Assembly: GCA_029260595.1 (NCBI GenBank)
Contig: JAJDCY010000010.1
Span: forward strand, 607,675 to 671,674
DNA from: Phycisphaeraceae bacterium
GTDB taxonomy: Bacteria; Planctomycetota; Phycisphaerae; Phycisphaerales; Phycisphaeraceae
Reading direction: 5' to 3'
DNA length: 64,000 nt
The stretch's first letter is position 1; every line of letters begins with the position of its first letter. Shown one piece after another: positions 1-7,947 of this stretch. The position numbers and the translations under genes were made by a program. Below the pieces are notes generated by a model. That model made no database searches, was not told the origin of the DNA, and was given only the letters and a program-made list of their open reading frames with translations.

Positions 1-520
1 GGTCGTTACCGACCACAAACGGTTGGATATTTTGGTCAACAACGCCGGGATCACGCGCGACAACCTGCTGCTGCGGATGACGGACGCCGAGTTCGATGAC
101 GTGATCCTGACCAATCTGCGCAGCGCGTTTATCGCCTGCCGGGCGGCTCTGCGACCGATGATGCGCGGCAAGTGGGGTCGGATCATTAATATTGGTTCGG
201 TCGCGGGCAACACCGGCAACTCCGGCCAGGCCAACTACGCGGCCGCCAAAGCCGGGCTGATCGGGCTGACCAAGTCGCTGGCCAAAGAGATGGCCGCGAA
301 GAAGATCACCGCCAACGTCGTCGCACCCGGATTTATCGAGACCGATATGACGGCCGAGCTACCCGAGCAGGTCCGGGCCGGGGTGCTGACAGTGACCCCG
401 ATGCGTCGGTATGGGCAGCCTCAGGAGATCGCCTCAGCCGTGGCCTACCTCGCTTCGGAGGACGCCGGTTTCATCACCGGGCAGGTGTTGACAGTTGACG
501 GGGGCCTGACCATGAGTTAA
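1..520 (+). CDS. fabG: 3-oxoacyl-ACP reductase FabG, 5' end missing
   Basis: NADPH-dependent reductase of the elongation cycle of type II fatty-acid synthesis, a cytosolic short-chain dehydrogenase. The frame is open from base 2, so the nucleotide-binding N-terminus (TGxxxGIG) lies before the window. Visible are the NNAG motif, the catalytic Ser in NIGSVAG, YAAAK with the catalytic Tyr and Lys, and the C-terminal end typical of FabG (GQVLTVDGG). acpP and fabF follow on the same strand, as in many fab clusters, which supports FabG rather than a generic SDR. The TTG at position 23 is internal and is not the start. Confidence 0.93.
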   Translation, partial: VVTDHKRLDILVNNAGITRDNLLLRMTDAEFDDVILTNLRSAFIACRAALRPMMRGKWGRIINIGSVAGNTGNSGQANYAAAKAGLIGLTKSLAKEMAAKKITANVVAPGFIETDMTAELPEQVRAGVLTVTPMRRYGQPQEIASAVAYLASEDAGFITGQVLTVDGGLTMS

Positions 521-658
521 CCGGTGTTTAGTATCGGCCGCACGGCTTGGCACAGCCGGTGGTTGAGACTATATTCCCTCGGTTTTCCGCGACCCTGTGC
601 CAACGCCGCTAACCCGCCCGACGGACACGAACCGTTGGTATAGCAAGGAGTAGACCCA

Positions 659-910
659 ATGGACGCCACCGCGATTGAAGAAAAAGTGATTTCGATTGTC
701 GCCGAGCAGATGGGCGTCGACAAAGGCGAGATCAACCGGGACACGAACTTCGTCAACGACCTGAACGCCGACAGCCTGGACACCGTAGAGCTGGTCATGG
801 AGTTCGAAGACGAGTTCGAGACCTCGATCCCCGACGACCAGGCTGAGAAGATCCAGACCGTCGGCCAGGCGATTGAGTTCATCTCGGAACACTTCGGCAA
901 GAGTTCTTAA
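659..910 (+). CDS. acpP: Acyl carrier protein
   Basis: Carries growing acyl chains on a 4'-phosphopantetheine arm for the fatty-acid synthase enzymes. The protein has 83 residues, normal for AcpP, and is strongly acidic. The attachment site is Ser39 in the motif [12 protein letters not shown] clear ribosome binding site (AAGGAG at 645-650) sits eight bases before the ATG. It lies between fabG and fabF on the same strand, and all three are probably co-transcribed. Confidence 0.97.
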   Translation: MDATAIEEKVISIVAEQMGVDKGEINRDTNFVNDLNADSLDTVELVMEFEDEFETSIPDDQAEKIQTVGQAIEFISEHFGKSS

Positions 911-1003
911 TTTGTTTTTGGTTAGTGTGTTAGGCGGTTTTGCCGCGGTCCGGCCCCCCGCCGGGGCTGTGGTCTGCGTGGCCGGTCTCTGGAACAGCAT
1001 CCG

Positions 1004-2245
1004 ATGACGAATCCTCGACGCGTCGTGGTAACCGGGTTGGGTTGGGTGACCAGCATGGGCCTGTCCGTCGACAAGGTTTGGCAACGCCTGCTCGATGGCG
1101 AAAGCGGCATCACCACCATTACCCGGTTCGATACGGACGGCTTCGGGACCACCTTCGCCGGCGAGGTTGCCGAATGGGATGGTGGGCCGAAGGTCGATCC
1201 GCGCACCGCCAAGCGGCTGGACCGCTTCGCCCAGTTCGCGGTCAACGCGAGCGTCGACGCGGTGGAAGATTCGGGGATCGATTTTACTAAGGAGGATCGC
1301 TGGCGCTGCGGTGCGATCATCGGCTCCGGCGTCGGCGGGATGGACGAATTTTGTGCCGGTGTCCGCAAACTCGACAGCAAAGGCCCAGGCCGGGTCAGCC
1401 CCTTCCTCGTGCCCAAGCTGATGTGCAACGCGGCCGCGGGCAACGTCTCGATCCGTTTCCGCCTGTGTGGCCCGAACACCGCGATCGCGACCGCGTGTGC
1501 CAGCGGCGCCCATGCGATCGGTGAAGCCGGCCAGGCCATCCGCCAGGGTGTCGCGGACGTGATGCTCGCCGGTGGATCGGAAGCGGCGCTGTCGCCGATC
1601 GGGTTGGCCAGTTTTATCGCGCTCAAAGCACTGTCCAGCCGCAACGGCGACCCGGCCGGCGCGTCACGCCCATTTGATAAGGAACGCGACGGCTTCATCC
1701 TCGCCGAGGGTGCCGGCATCGTCGTGCTGGAAGAGTACGAGCACGCCAAGGCCCGCGGCGCGAACATCTACGCAGAGCTGCTCGGCTACGGGCAATCCGC
1801 CGATGGGTTCCACATCACCGCCCCCGATGAGCAGGGTGCCGGCGCGGCGCACGCGATGGCAGTCGCGCTTGATGATTGCAAACGATCACCGGCCGACGTT
1901 GATTACATCAACGCACACGCGACAAGTACGCACCTGGGCGACCTGGCCGAGATCCGCGCGGTCAAAGGCCTGTTCGGCAAAGACGCCTACAACACCATGA
2001 TGAGCGCGACCAAGAGCATGACCGGGCACCTGCTGGGCGCATCGGGCGGCGTCGAAGCCATCATCGTCGCCAAGGCCATCAAGCACGGGAAGATCCCCCC
2101 AACCATCAACCTGACCGAGCCGGACGAAGAATGCGACATGGACTTTGTCGCGGATGGCGCCCGCGATGCCGACATCAGCGTGGCGATGAGCAACTCATTT
2201 GGGTTTGGTGGCCACAATGTGAGCCTGGTCTTCGGTAAAGTCTGA
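1004..2245 (+). CDS. fabF: 3-oxoacyl-ACP synthase II FabF
   Basis: Condensing enzyme that elongates acyl-ACP with malonyl-ACP. It has 413 residues, the usual length. The thiolase-fold catalytic triad is visible: Cys165 in TACASGAH, His305 in NAHATSTHLGD and His342 in KSMTGHLLGASG. The N-terminus (RRVVVTGLGWVTSMG) is the standard FabF start, so the ATG at 1004 is well supported even though no strong ribosome binding site is seen. It follows acpP by 93 bases and belongs to the fab cluster. Confidence 0.96.
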   Translation: MTNPRRVVVTGLGWVTSMGLSVDKVWQRLLDGESGITTITRFDTDGFGTTFAGEVAEWDGGPKVDPRTAKRLDRFAQFAVNASVDAVEDSGIDFTKEDRWRCGAIIGSGVGGMDEFCAGVRKLDSKGPGRVSPFLVPKLMCNAAAGNVSIRFRLCGPNTAIATACASGAHAIGEAGQAIRQGVADVMLAGGSEAALSPIGLASFIALKALSSRNGDPAGASRPFDKERDGFILAEGAGIVVLEEYEHAKARGANIYAELLGYGQSADGFHITAPDEQGAGAAHAMAVALDDCKRSPADVDYINAHATSTHLGDLAEIRAVKGLFGKDAYNTMMSATKSMTGHLLGASGGVEAIIVAKAIKHGKIPPTINLTEPDEECDMDFVADGARDADISVAMSNSFGFGGHNVSLVFGKV

Positions 2246-2396
2246 TATTTCCCAACGCGGTTTGACCCGGGCAGCCGATATGCCGATTTGACCGTGGGGC
2301 GTGTCTCCTCTTGAATGTGATCGATCAGGCGTCCGCCGATCCACCGACGCGACAGCTTCGCGAACCCCGGTGGTACCGCAGAAAGCAGGGAATCCG

Positions 2397-2702
2397 ATGT
2401 TGGCAGTGTTTTTTGGCATGCCGGGCTGGGGAGAACTGCTGGTCCTGGGGATCATCGGTCTGCTCATCTTCGGCAAGCGCCTGCCCGAGGTCGGCAAGAA
2501 CCTCGGCCGTGGCATCGTTGAATTCAAAAAAGGCTTGTCCGGGATCGAAGACCAGGTCAGGAACAGCGGTACCGATGCCGGTGCATCCGGCGGCACGCCG
2601 CCGCTTGATCAACCATCCGACACGGCCAATCTGCCTCGTCCCGATGCCGCCGCCGACGCCGAAGAGCAGTCAGCCGCCAAGTCACCCTCGCGCGACGTCT
2701 GA
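2397..2702 (+). CDS. tatA: Twin-arginine translocase subunit TatA/TatE
   Basis: Small inner-membrane protein that forms the protein-conducting part of the Tat export system for folded proteins. It has 101 residues: a short N-terminus, one membrane helix (about residues 8-22, ending LLIFGKRLPEVG), the amphipathic helix with the conserved FGKRLPE..KNLGRG pattern, then an acidic and proline-rich tail. The ATG at 2397 was chosen over upstream in-frame options because it gives the canonical TatA start and follows an AGCAGGG site. TatB and TatC are not in the window. Confidence 0.9.
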   Translation: MLAVFFGMPGWGELLVLGIIGLLIFGKRLPEVGKNLGRGIVEFKKGLSGIEDQVRNSGTDAGASGGTPPLDQPSDTANLPRPDAAADAEEQSAAKSPSRDV

Positions 2703-2849
2703 TACACACCACGGTGTCGCCCCCACGCTCGATGTCGCGCCCGATGTCGCGCCCGGACCCGCGTGCCAACCCTCTACTTGACCCGAGCCCGCAGAAAGCT
2801 ATCGTCTGATACCGCTTGGGTTGGTACGAAAGCGTACTGTCCTAAGGCA

Positions 2850-2923
2850 GGGCGATTAGCTCAGTTGGCTAGAGCGCACGGATCACACCCGTGAGGTCAC
2901 AGGTTCGAGTCCTGTATCGCCCA
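2850..2923 (+). tRNA. tRNA-Val (anticodon CAC)
   Basis: A 74-base cloverleaf with acceptor pairing GGGCGAT/ATCGCCC and discriminator A. The anticodon stem CACGG/CCGTG encloses loop ATCACAC, so the anticodon is CAC for GUG codons. The T-arm contains GGTTCGAGTCC. No CCA is encoded. Confidence 0.92.
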
Positions 2924-2955
2924 TTCATTTTTTTCACTCATGTAGGCAAGGTGGG

Positions 2956-3459
2956 TTGATTGGGGGAGCACTTTTTGATCGTGATGTTGCATCGGTGAGC
3001 CAGGTCCCCCGGCGATTGGTTTCGTTGTTTACCGACGAGGCCGCGGCGTGGATGGACCGGGAGTCAGCGAGCACCGACTGTCCGCTCGAACCGGCTCGGA
3101 TTGAAACAGTGAACGCCGACGAGATGGTGATTGACGCGCTGGTCAAGCGCTCCGTCATCCTGTTGGTCACCAATATTTACGCGAGTGGCTGGCGCGCCGA
3201 GGCACTGCCCGGCAGTTCCCACGAGCGGTGCCAGGTCGTCCCCGCCGACCACACGCTGGGCGCCACCCTGTTAACACTCGGCCGACACGGGTTCCTCATG
3301 GTGTATCAGCCGTCCGGTTACACGGCCGGGTGGTGGGTGTCCGCCGTGTCATGGTGTGGCTACGTCGCGCTGTGGGGCTGGTGGTTGCACCGGCGCAGCG
3401 CGAGCCGCGTTGCACACCGGCAGCCGATGCGACCAATTAATCTCCGACTCAGCCGGTGA
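2956..3459 (+). pseudogene. Fragment resembling the C-terminus of a YfhO-type membrane protein
   Basis: The frame is open from inside the preceding tRNA gene, and no good start or ribosome binding site is present. TTG at 2956 is only the first possible one. The middle of the product (NADEMVIDALVKRS, then LLVTNIYASGWRAEA) and the following two hydrophobic stretches (about residues 121-145) resemble the lumenal beta segment and last helix of YfhO-family membrane proteins, which normally exceed 700 residues. Here only about 165 residues are present, so it reads as the 3' remnant of a larger gene cut off at the tRNA. It could instead be a short unrelated membrane protein. The resemblance is by eye only. 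Confidence 0.4.
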
Positions 3460-3583
3460 GTTGATCGAGCCAATCCGTCAGCCCATACATATGAGGCGGT
3501 GCCCGCCCGGCTAGGACTCTCTTGACGCTGGATTCCAACCGGTCGCGGCGGTATCGTTACCGCTTAAAGATCCAAGCACACTG

Positions 3584-3669
3584 GCCGGTGTGGCGGAATT
3601 GGCAGACGCGACGGATTCAAAATCCGTTGGGGTTCACCCCCCGTGAAGGTTCGAGTCCTTTCACCGGCA
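3584..3669 (+). tRNA. tRNA-Leu (anticodon CAA)
   Basis: An 86-base class II tRNA with a long variable arm. The acceptor GCCGGTG pairs with CACCGGC, discriminator A. The anticodon stem ACGGA/TCCGT encloses TTCAAAA, giving anticodon CAA for UUG codons. The variable arm (GGGGTTCACCCCCC region) and T-loop GGTTCGAGTCC are present. CCA is not encoded. Confidence 0.94.
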
Positions 3670-3733
3670 TTGCCGTGGTGTGTCGCGGCCTGTGACCATC
3701 ACGGTATCTGGACAGATCAGCCGAGGTGCTGCT

Positions 3734-4505
3734 TTGAGGAAGATCGTCGTAATCGGCAACGGCAAGTTCGTCGTCGACTGTTTGCGGGTGATGGCTGACA
3801 CGCCCGAGGCCGATGTGCGGCTGGCGATCTGCGACCCGAAGCTCCCGACGATGGGGGGGGTTGGTCCGCAAGCACTGCGCAGATCACGGCGTCCGCTTCA
3901 TCGAAACCGAGAAGATCAACACCGACGAGATTGTCGACGCGATCGGATCAGCCCAGCCGGACTACCTGTTCAGCATCTACAACCTGCGGATCATTAAGAC
4001 ACGTGTATTGGCTCTGCCTCGTCTGGGGGTGATCAACTATCACAACGGGCCACCGCCAAGATACCGCGGCGTCAACATCTACTCGTGGGCGATCCTTAAC
4101 GGCGAGAAAGAGCACGGGGTGACCTGGCATTTCGTCAACGAGGGGATCGACACCGGCGGCGTCATCGCCGAGAAGCGGTTCGCGATCGACGACGACGAGA
4201 CACCCTTCACCCTGGCCCGCAAGTGCTTCCAGACCGGCGTCGAACTGCTGGGCGAAACTCTCCCCGGCATCCTGGGCGGAGCTATCAAGCCCACCCCACA
4301 GGACCATTCACAGGCCGTCTACTACTCGCTCAAGGACACCCCCAACGACGGGCGCGTGGACTTTGGGTGGGCGTTTGACCGGCTCGAGCGGTTTGTGCGC
4401 GCGCTGGACTTTACGCCGCTCGAGAACAACTTTGTCTACCCGAAAACGGGCGTCGCCCACCGCCAGGCGGACTTCTTATCCGCGGCTTTGGGTGCGAGCA
4501 CATAA
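3734..4505 (+). pseudogene. Formyltransferase-like gene, frameshifted and cut short
   Basis: Encodes a domain of the methionyl-tRNA/UDP-sugar formyltransferase fold, which moves a formyl group from 10-formyltetrahydrofolate. The likely start is TTG at 3734, six bases after GAGGTG. The first frame reads a Rossmann-like N-terminus (RKIVVIGNGKF) and stops making sense at a run of eight G (3853-3860). The second frame continues from there with the family signature INYHNGPPPRYRG and the catalytic Asp in EGIDTGGV. Removing one G restores a single frame. The product loses homology near 4440, where it runs into the antisense of an MBOAT fragment, so the 3' end is also missing. A sequencing error in the homopolymer would explain the frameshift but not the missing end. 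Confidence 0.75.
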
Positions 4506-4672
4506 AACAGTAGCACCCACACGGCGAGCACGCCGGTGTTGACCGGGTCGAGCTTGCACAGGTAGGCGAACGAGGTCACGGCCAGCGCACCGAGGCGGTA
4601 CGGGCGTGGGATCAGCCAGAACAAGGCGACCGCGCCAATCAGCACGGCCCAGTATGTCGGTGTTTGGATCAA
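4436..4672 (-). pseudogene. N-terminal fragment of an MBOAT O-acyltransferase
   Basis: The 78-residue product has the two N-terminal membrane helices of AlgI/DltB-like MBOAT proteins (TYWAVLIGAVALFWLIP, then a second helix ending LLFYVLAPKAA) and then ends. Intact members have about 450-500 residues, as at 61445 in this window. The remainder, including the catalytic His region, is absent: downstream sequence on this strand is the antisense of the formyltransferase. The start codon lies 15 bases after the small membrane protein gene, so it was once the last gene of the 7.3-4.4 kb minus-strand operon. Confidence 0.6.
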
Positions 4673-4687
4673 GCCTGACGCCGGTAG

Positions 4688-4819
4688 TTAGAAACCCTCG
4701 TATTGGAACACGCGTGCGACGCCGACCAACCCGGCCAACCGGAACAGCGCGACGAATAGCAGCGAGCCCGTCACGAGGACTTGTATGGCCCATCCCGCGG
4801 CGCGTCCCGGTCGGTTCAT
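4688..4819 (-). CDS. Small single-helix membrane protein (43 residues)
   Basis: A short frame of 43 codons whose ATG overlaps the stop of the preceding SGNH-type gene in the sequence ATGA. That overlap points to translational coupling and argues that it is real. The product begins MNRPGRAAGW, has one hydrophobic helix (about residues 11-34, VLVTGSLLFVALFRLAGLVG), and ends ARVFQYEGF. I do not recognise a family. It sits between an SGNH-type gene and an MBOAT gene, so it may be a small accessory subunit of a surface-glycan O-acylation system. That role is inference from position only. Confidence 0.6.
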   Translation of the reverse strand: MNRPGRAAGWAIQVLVTGSLLFVALFRLAGLVGVARVFQYEGF

Positions 4820-5765
4820 GGTGATTCCTCGGTGGCCTGATTCGTGGAAAGAAACGTCGCGATTCGTTCCGCGAGCAGGTGGGTGTAGCGGGTTTCCGCT
4901 ACGACACTATGGACATGCACGAAGTCAAAAAAATGTCGTTCGAGCAGGTCCGCGTCGCGGTTCAGAGCCCAGTAGTGCAGTCCGCGGGTTTGGGCCCATG
5001 GGGCCATGTACTGGTCGTGGTCCTGGCGGAGTTCGGCGCTGATCAGGCGATCTCCCCGTGGATTGAACGGTGGCTCGAGCAGGATGATCTCGGTCTGCCC
5101 ATGGCGGCGTATGCGGTCGATCATCCGATCGACGATCGCCCGGTTGCGGTCTCGCTGCGCCTTGTAGTTGCCGACATACGCGCTTACTTCGGCCGTTTCT
5201 TTCTCCCATGCGGCGTCGGTCAGCGGCTGATTCGGCTCGCGGACCTCGGGGATGGGACCATTCAATAGTTGCAGAAAGAATTTGGTGTTGAAGTGGTAGG
5301 AATACTGTTTCCAATGATCGAGGAAGTAGTTGCCCGTCCGACCCGGCGCCACCGCGACATTGGCGATTTCCCGGTCGTAGTGCGGCGTGTCGAGCATCAG
5401 ACGAGGGAGGTCCGCGATCACGGCCAGCTCCTTCGGAGTCTGAGCCAGGTGGAACATCCCGATTTGCATGAGCACGACGCCGTTAAAGTCCGTGTCGATC
5501 AGGCTCATCAGCCCGGCCATCTCGATCAGATTCATCCCCTTGGCGGTCAGGTCGTGCACCGACACGTCACGGTCGAGCGCTTTAGCTGCCGCCGCGCGGA
5601 CAACCTGCCAATCAGAGATCGGGTCGCGCGTCCCCGAGTCGCCGAATACAACGATCGAGACGGTCGCGGGTCGTCGAACGCGATGTGCATCGCGCGGAAC
5701 GAGATCTCCGGGTAGTGATCGGCGTGCACGGTCATCCAGTAGCGGTGGTCGATAGCGGTGAACAC
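4816..5765 (-). pseudogene. SGNH/DltD-like protein, frameshifted near 5665
   Basis: Members of this group act with MBOAT proteins in transferring acyl groups to surface polymers. The long frame (5565-4816) lacks an N-terminus. The missing part lies in another frame from GTG 5765 and includes YWMTVHADHYPEISFRAM. Adding one base near 5665 joins them and creates the SGNH block I motif VVFGDSGT. Near the C-terminus HFFDFVHVHSVVAETRYTHL looks like the block V His region. One missing base therefore separates this from an intact gene of about 315 residues. It follows the HTTM gene by 28 bases and overlaps the small membrane protein gene by four. A sequencing error is possible. Confidence 0.65.
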
Positions 5766-5793
5766 AGCCTCGCGCTCGCCCTGTGCCAGGCCG

Positions 5794-7338
5794 CTAATCG
5801 TGGTACTCGACGCCGTACAGCAGCAGCTTCTCGACCACCGGCTTTTGCCCCGGTGGGGGGGTGGTTTCGAGCATGTAAAACAGGCGGATCATGTCGATTT
5901 GTTCGTCGTACGGGTGGGAGCGGTTCCACTGTTCTCGCCAGTGGAGCATCGCCAGCCCGCGGTGCGGTTCGGCGTAGCTGTCCGTCCAGATGTTGCGCAT
6001 GTATTTCCGCCAGCGCATATTCGGGAACGTGGCCGCGACGTTGGCGGGCTTGTCCCAGCGCACCGGGTCGTCGCCGGACCACAGGTCGAACTCGTGGCCG
6101 TTGCGCAGCCGGGCCGGCATGACGAACCACCCGTCGTCCGTCAGCGGGTGCGGCGCGAACATCGCCCAGTGCTGGTCCAGGCGGAAGATGTTCGCCACCC
6201 TGTCGTACTTGGCGGGGAAGAACCGCGATACATGATCCGGCACGACATCTCGGATGTTCCAGAGGATCACATAAAGCAGAAACAGCCCGACGATCGCTTG
6301 CTGCCCCCACGCCATGGGTGGCACCCCGCGGGCTGGTTTTCCTTGCTCGGCGGGTGCCGACTCGCACGCACGCCGCTTGAGCACGCGGTCCCAGAACCAC
6401 CCGGGGATGAACGGCACCCAGCACAGCAGCGATGCGTACGGGAATATCCCCAGCGTCATGCACATCAGGAACCCGAGGTGCAATCCGAAGAACGCCAGCA
6501 CCACACCCATGCGCACAGGGCCGTTCCGCCAGGGGCAAAGCACAATGCACGGGCCGAAAAACTCGAGAACCATCGTCGAGCGGGTCAGGTACCGCAGCAT
6601 GTCGGGGAACTGCCCGAGCCACCGGCCGAGGGGCGTTGTGAATTCGTCGAGCTGCAGCGCGTAGTACACCGCGTTGCCCTCGCTGAGCCACACAGGGTGA
6701 TTCTTAAAGATTGCGGTCGTCCAATAGATGATGCACGTCTGCAACAGGATCGCCGCCGTCGCGGCAGTGACAACGCGGTTCTGATCCGGCGACACGGCGA
6801 ACCGGCCGGCTTGGCGTTTCGCATCGAGCGACCAGCGCGCCCCCAGCGGCAGGAACATCCCCCAGAAAAGGAGCATGCGAAACACCACATCCCCGCCGTA
6901 GAGCACCACCTCGTTGCGTGCCTGGATCGCGATCACAAAGTACCAGCACACCGCGGTCGCCAGCCGGGTGAAGTAGCCCAGCATCAACGCGACAGCGAAT
7001 GCCGCGGCGATAAGGAACAGCAGCCCCTGGAACCATACCTCGCCGCTGATGAAGTACAGCTTGTGCGCGGTTGACGCGGCCTGATAGGCACGCGACAGGA
7101 CGCCGTAATCCGAGTAGTGGGCCTGGAGGTCTGTCGCCCGGACAGCCAGATCGCCGAGGATCAGCAGCCCCAGGCCGATCCGCAACACAGCCAGGCTGCG
7201 CAGGTCGACGGCGAAAACGCCTAGCAACGCGTCCATAACCCGCGACTTCGCCGAGTTTGTCGCCGTCAACAGTTCCATACAGGCTCTATCATCGGTCAAA
7301 GCAGTGTCTTGATCGAACAAACTCGGCATCGCAGTCAC
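5794..7338 (-). CDS. HTTM-domain membrane protein
   Basis: A polytopic protein of up to 514 residues of the HTTM (horizontally transferred transmembrane) family, related to vitamin-K-dependent carboxylase membrane domains. Substrates in bacteria are mostly unknown. The N-terminal half holds the typical start (DLRSLAVLRIGLGLLILGDL), several helices, and conserved ARNEVVLYGGDVVFRMLLFW. A central region ends in a helix before DHVSRFFPAKYDRVANIF. The soluble tail contains HWAMFAPHPLTDDGW and NMRWRKYMRNIW. In-frame Met codons at 7278 and 7236 are alternative starts closer to the conserved region. It heads a minus-strand operon with the SGNH-like, small membrane and MBOAT genes. Confidence 0.8.
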   Translation of the reverse strand: MTAMPSLFDQDTALTDDRACMELLTATNSAKSRVMDALLGVFAVDLRSLAVLRIGLGLLILGDLAVRATDLQAHYSDYGVLSRAYQAASTAHKLYFISGEVWFQGLLFLIAAAFAVALMLGYFTRLATAVCWYFVIAIQARNEVVLYGGDVVFRMLLFWGMFLPLGARWSLDAKRQAGRFAVSPDQNRVVTAATAAILLQTCIIYWTTAIFKNHPVWLSEGNAVYYALQLDEFTTPLGRWLGQFPDMLRYLTRSTMVLEFFGPCIVLCPWRNGPVRMGVVLAFFGLHLGFLMCMTLGIFPYASLLCWVPFIPGWFWDRVLKRRACESAPAEQGKPARGVPPMAWGQQAIVGLFLLYVILWNIRDVVPDHVSRFFPAKYDRVANIFRLDQHWAMFAPHPLTDDGWFVMPARLRNGHEFDLWSGDDPVRWDKPANVAATFPNMRWRKYMRNIWTDSYAEPHRGLAMLHWREQWNRSHPYDEQIDMIRLFYMLETTPPPGQKPVVEKLLLYGVEYHD

Positions 7339-7472
7339 TTGGGCAGTGCAAGTTTCCGAGCGCCCCGCCCGATAACCGCGGACACCGCACCGCGACGCAT
7401 CATAGTAGGATCGGCGTTTTCACCCGCCGGGCTTTTTCAGGTATTTTGATGAGGCCGATTGGAGTGCCGCCA

Positions 7473-7934
7473 ATGCTTACACGAGACTCGATCGCGTGGC
7501 TGAACCTCTTCCGCGGGCTGAACAAGCAGGAACTTGAAGAAGTGCTCGCTTGCGGCGATGAGGAGGGCTTCCTCTCCGGGAAGCTGCTCTTGGAAGAATC
7601 AGCCATCAGCGTCGATCTGTTCGTGATCCTCGATGGCAAGGTTAGCGTCGAGATGGCGGCGACCAAGCCCGACACGGACGACCCGATGCGTACCCGGCTC
7701 GCGACGCTTACCGAGGGCGATGTGTTTGGTGAGGTTGGCTTCGTCGAGGAGAAACGCCGTAGCGCCACCGTCATCGCCACGACCGACGGGCGCGTCCTAA
7801 GACTAAACGGCGATCGTCTGCACGGGCTTTTCGAGCGCAGCGCCCACACCGGCTACACCCTGATGCGCAACATCGCGACGTTGCTCGCCCACCGCTTGGT
7901 CGATTGCAACGTGCGGCTGCGTCACGCACTCTAG
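7473..7934 (+). CDS. Cyclic-nucleotide-binding-domain protein without output domain
   Basis: A 153-residue protein consisting of one CRP-type cyclic-nucleotide-binding beta-roll (LFVILDGKVSVEM, then LTEGDVFGEVGFVEEKRRSATVIA, which is the phosphate-binding cassette region) followed by a short helix. No helix-turn-helix follows, so it is unlikely to bind DNA by itself and may act by protein contacts. The ATG at 7473 has GGAGTG upstream (7461-7466). The upstream in-frame ATG at 7449 is less well placed. comF follows 13 bases downstream on the same strand. Confidence 0.8.
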   Translation: MLTRDSIAWLNLFRGLNKQELEEVLACGDEEGFLSGKLLLEESAISVDLFVILDGKVSVEMAATKPDTDDPMRTRLATLTEGDVFGEVGFVEEKRRSATVIATTDGRVLRLNGDRLHGLFERSAHTGYTLMRNIATLLAHRLVDCNVRLRHAL

Positions 7935-7947
7935 CGGACTCGCCGTC

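Noticed and set aside
5758-7074. A 438-codon plus-strand frame opposite the HTTM gene
   Set aside because: The opposite strand encodes clear membrane helices and HTTM motifs; this frame is a GC-driven shadow.
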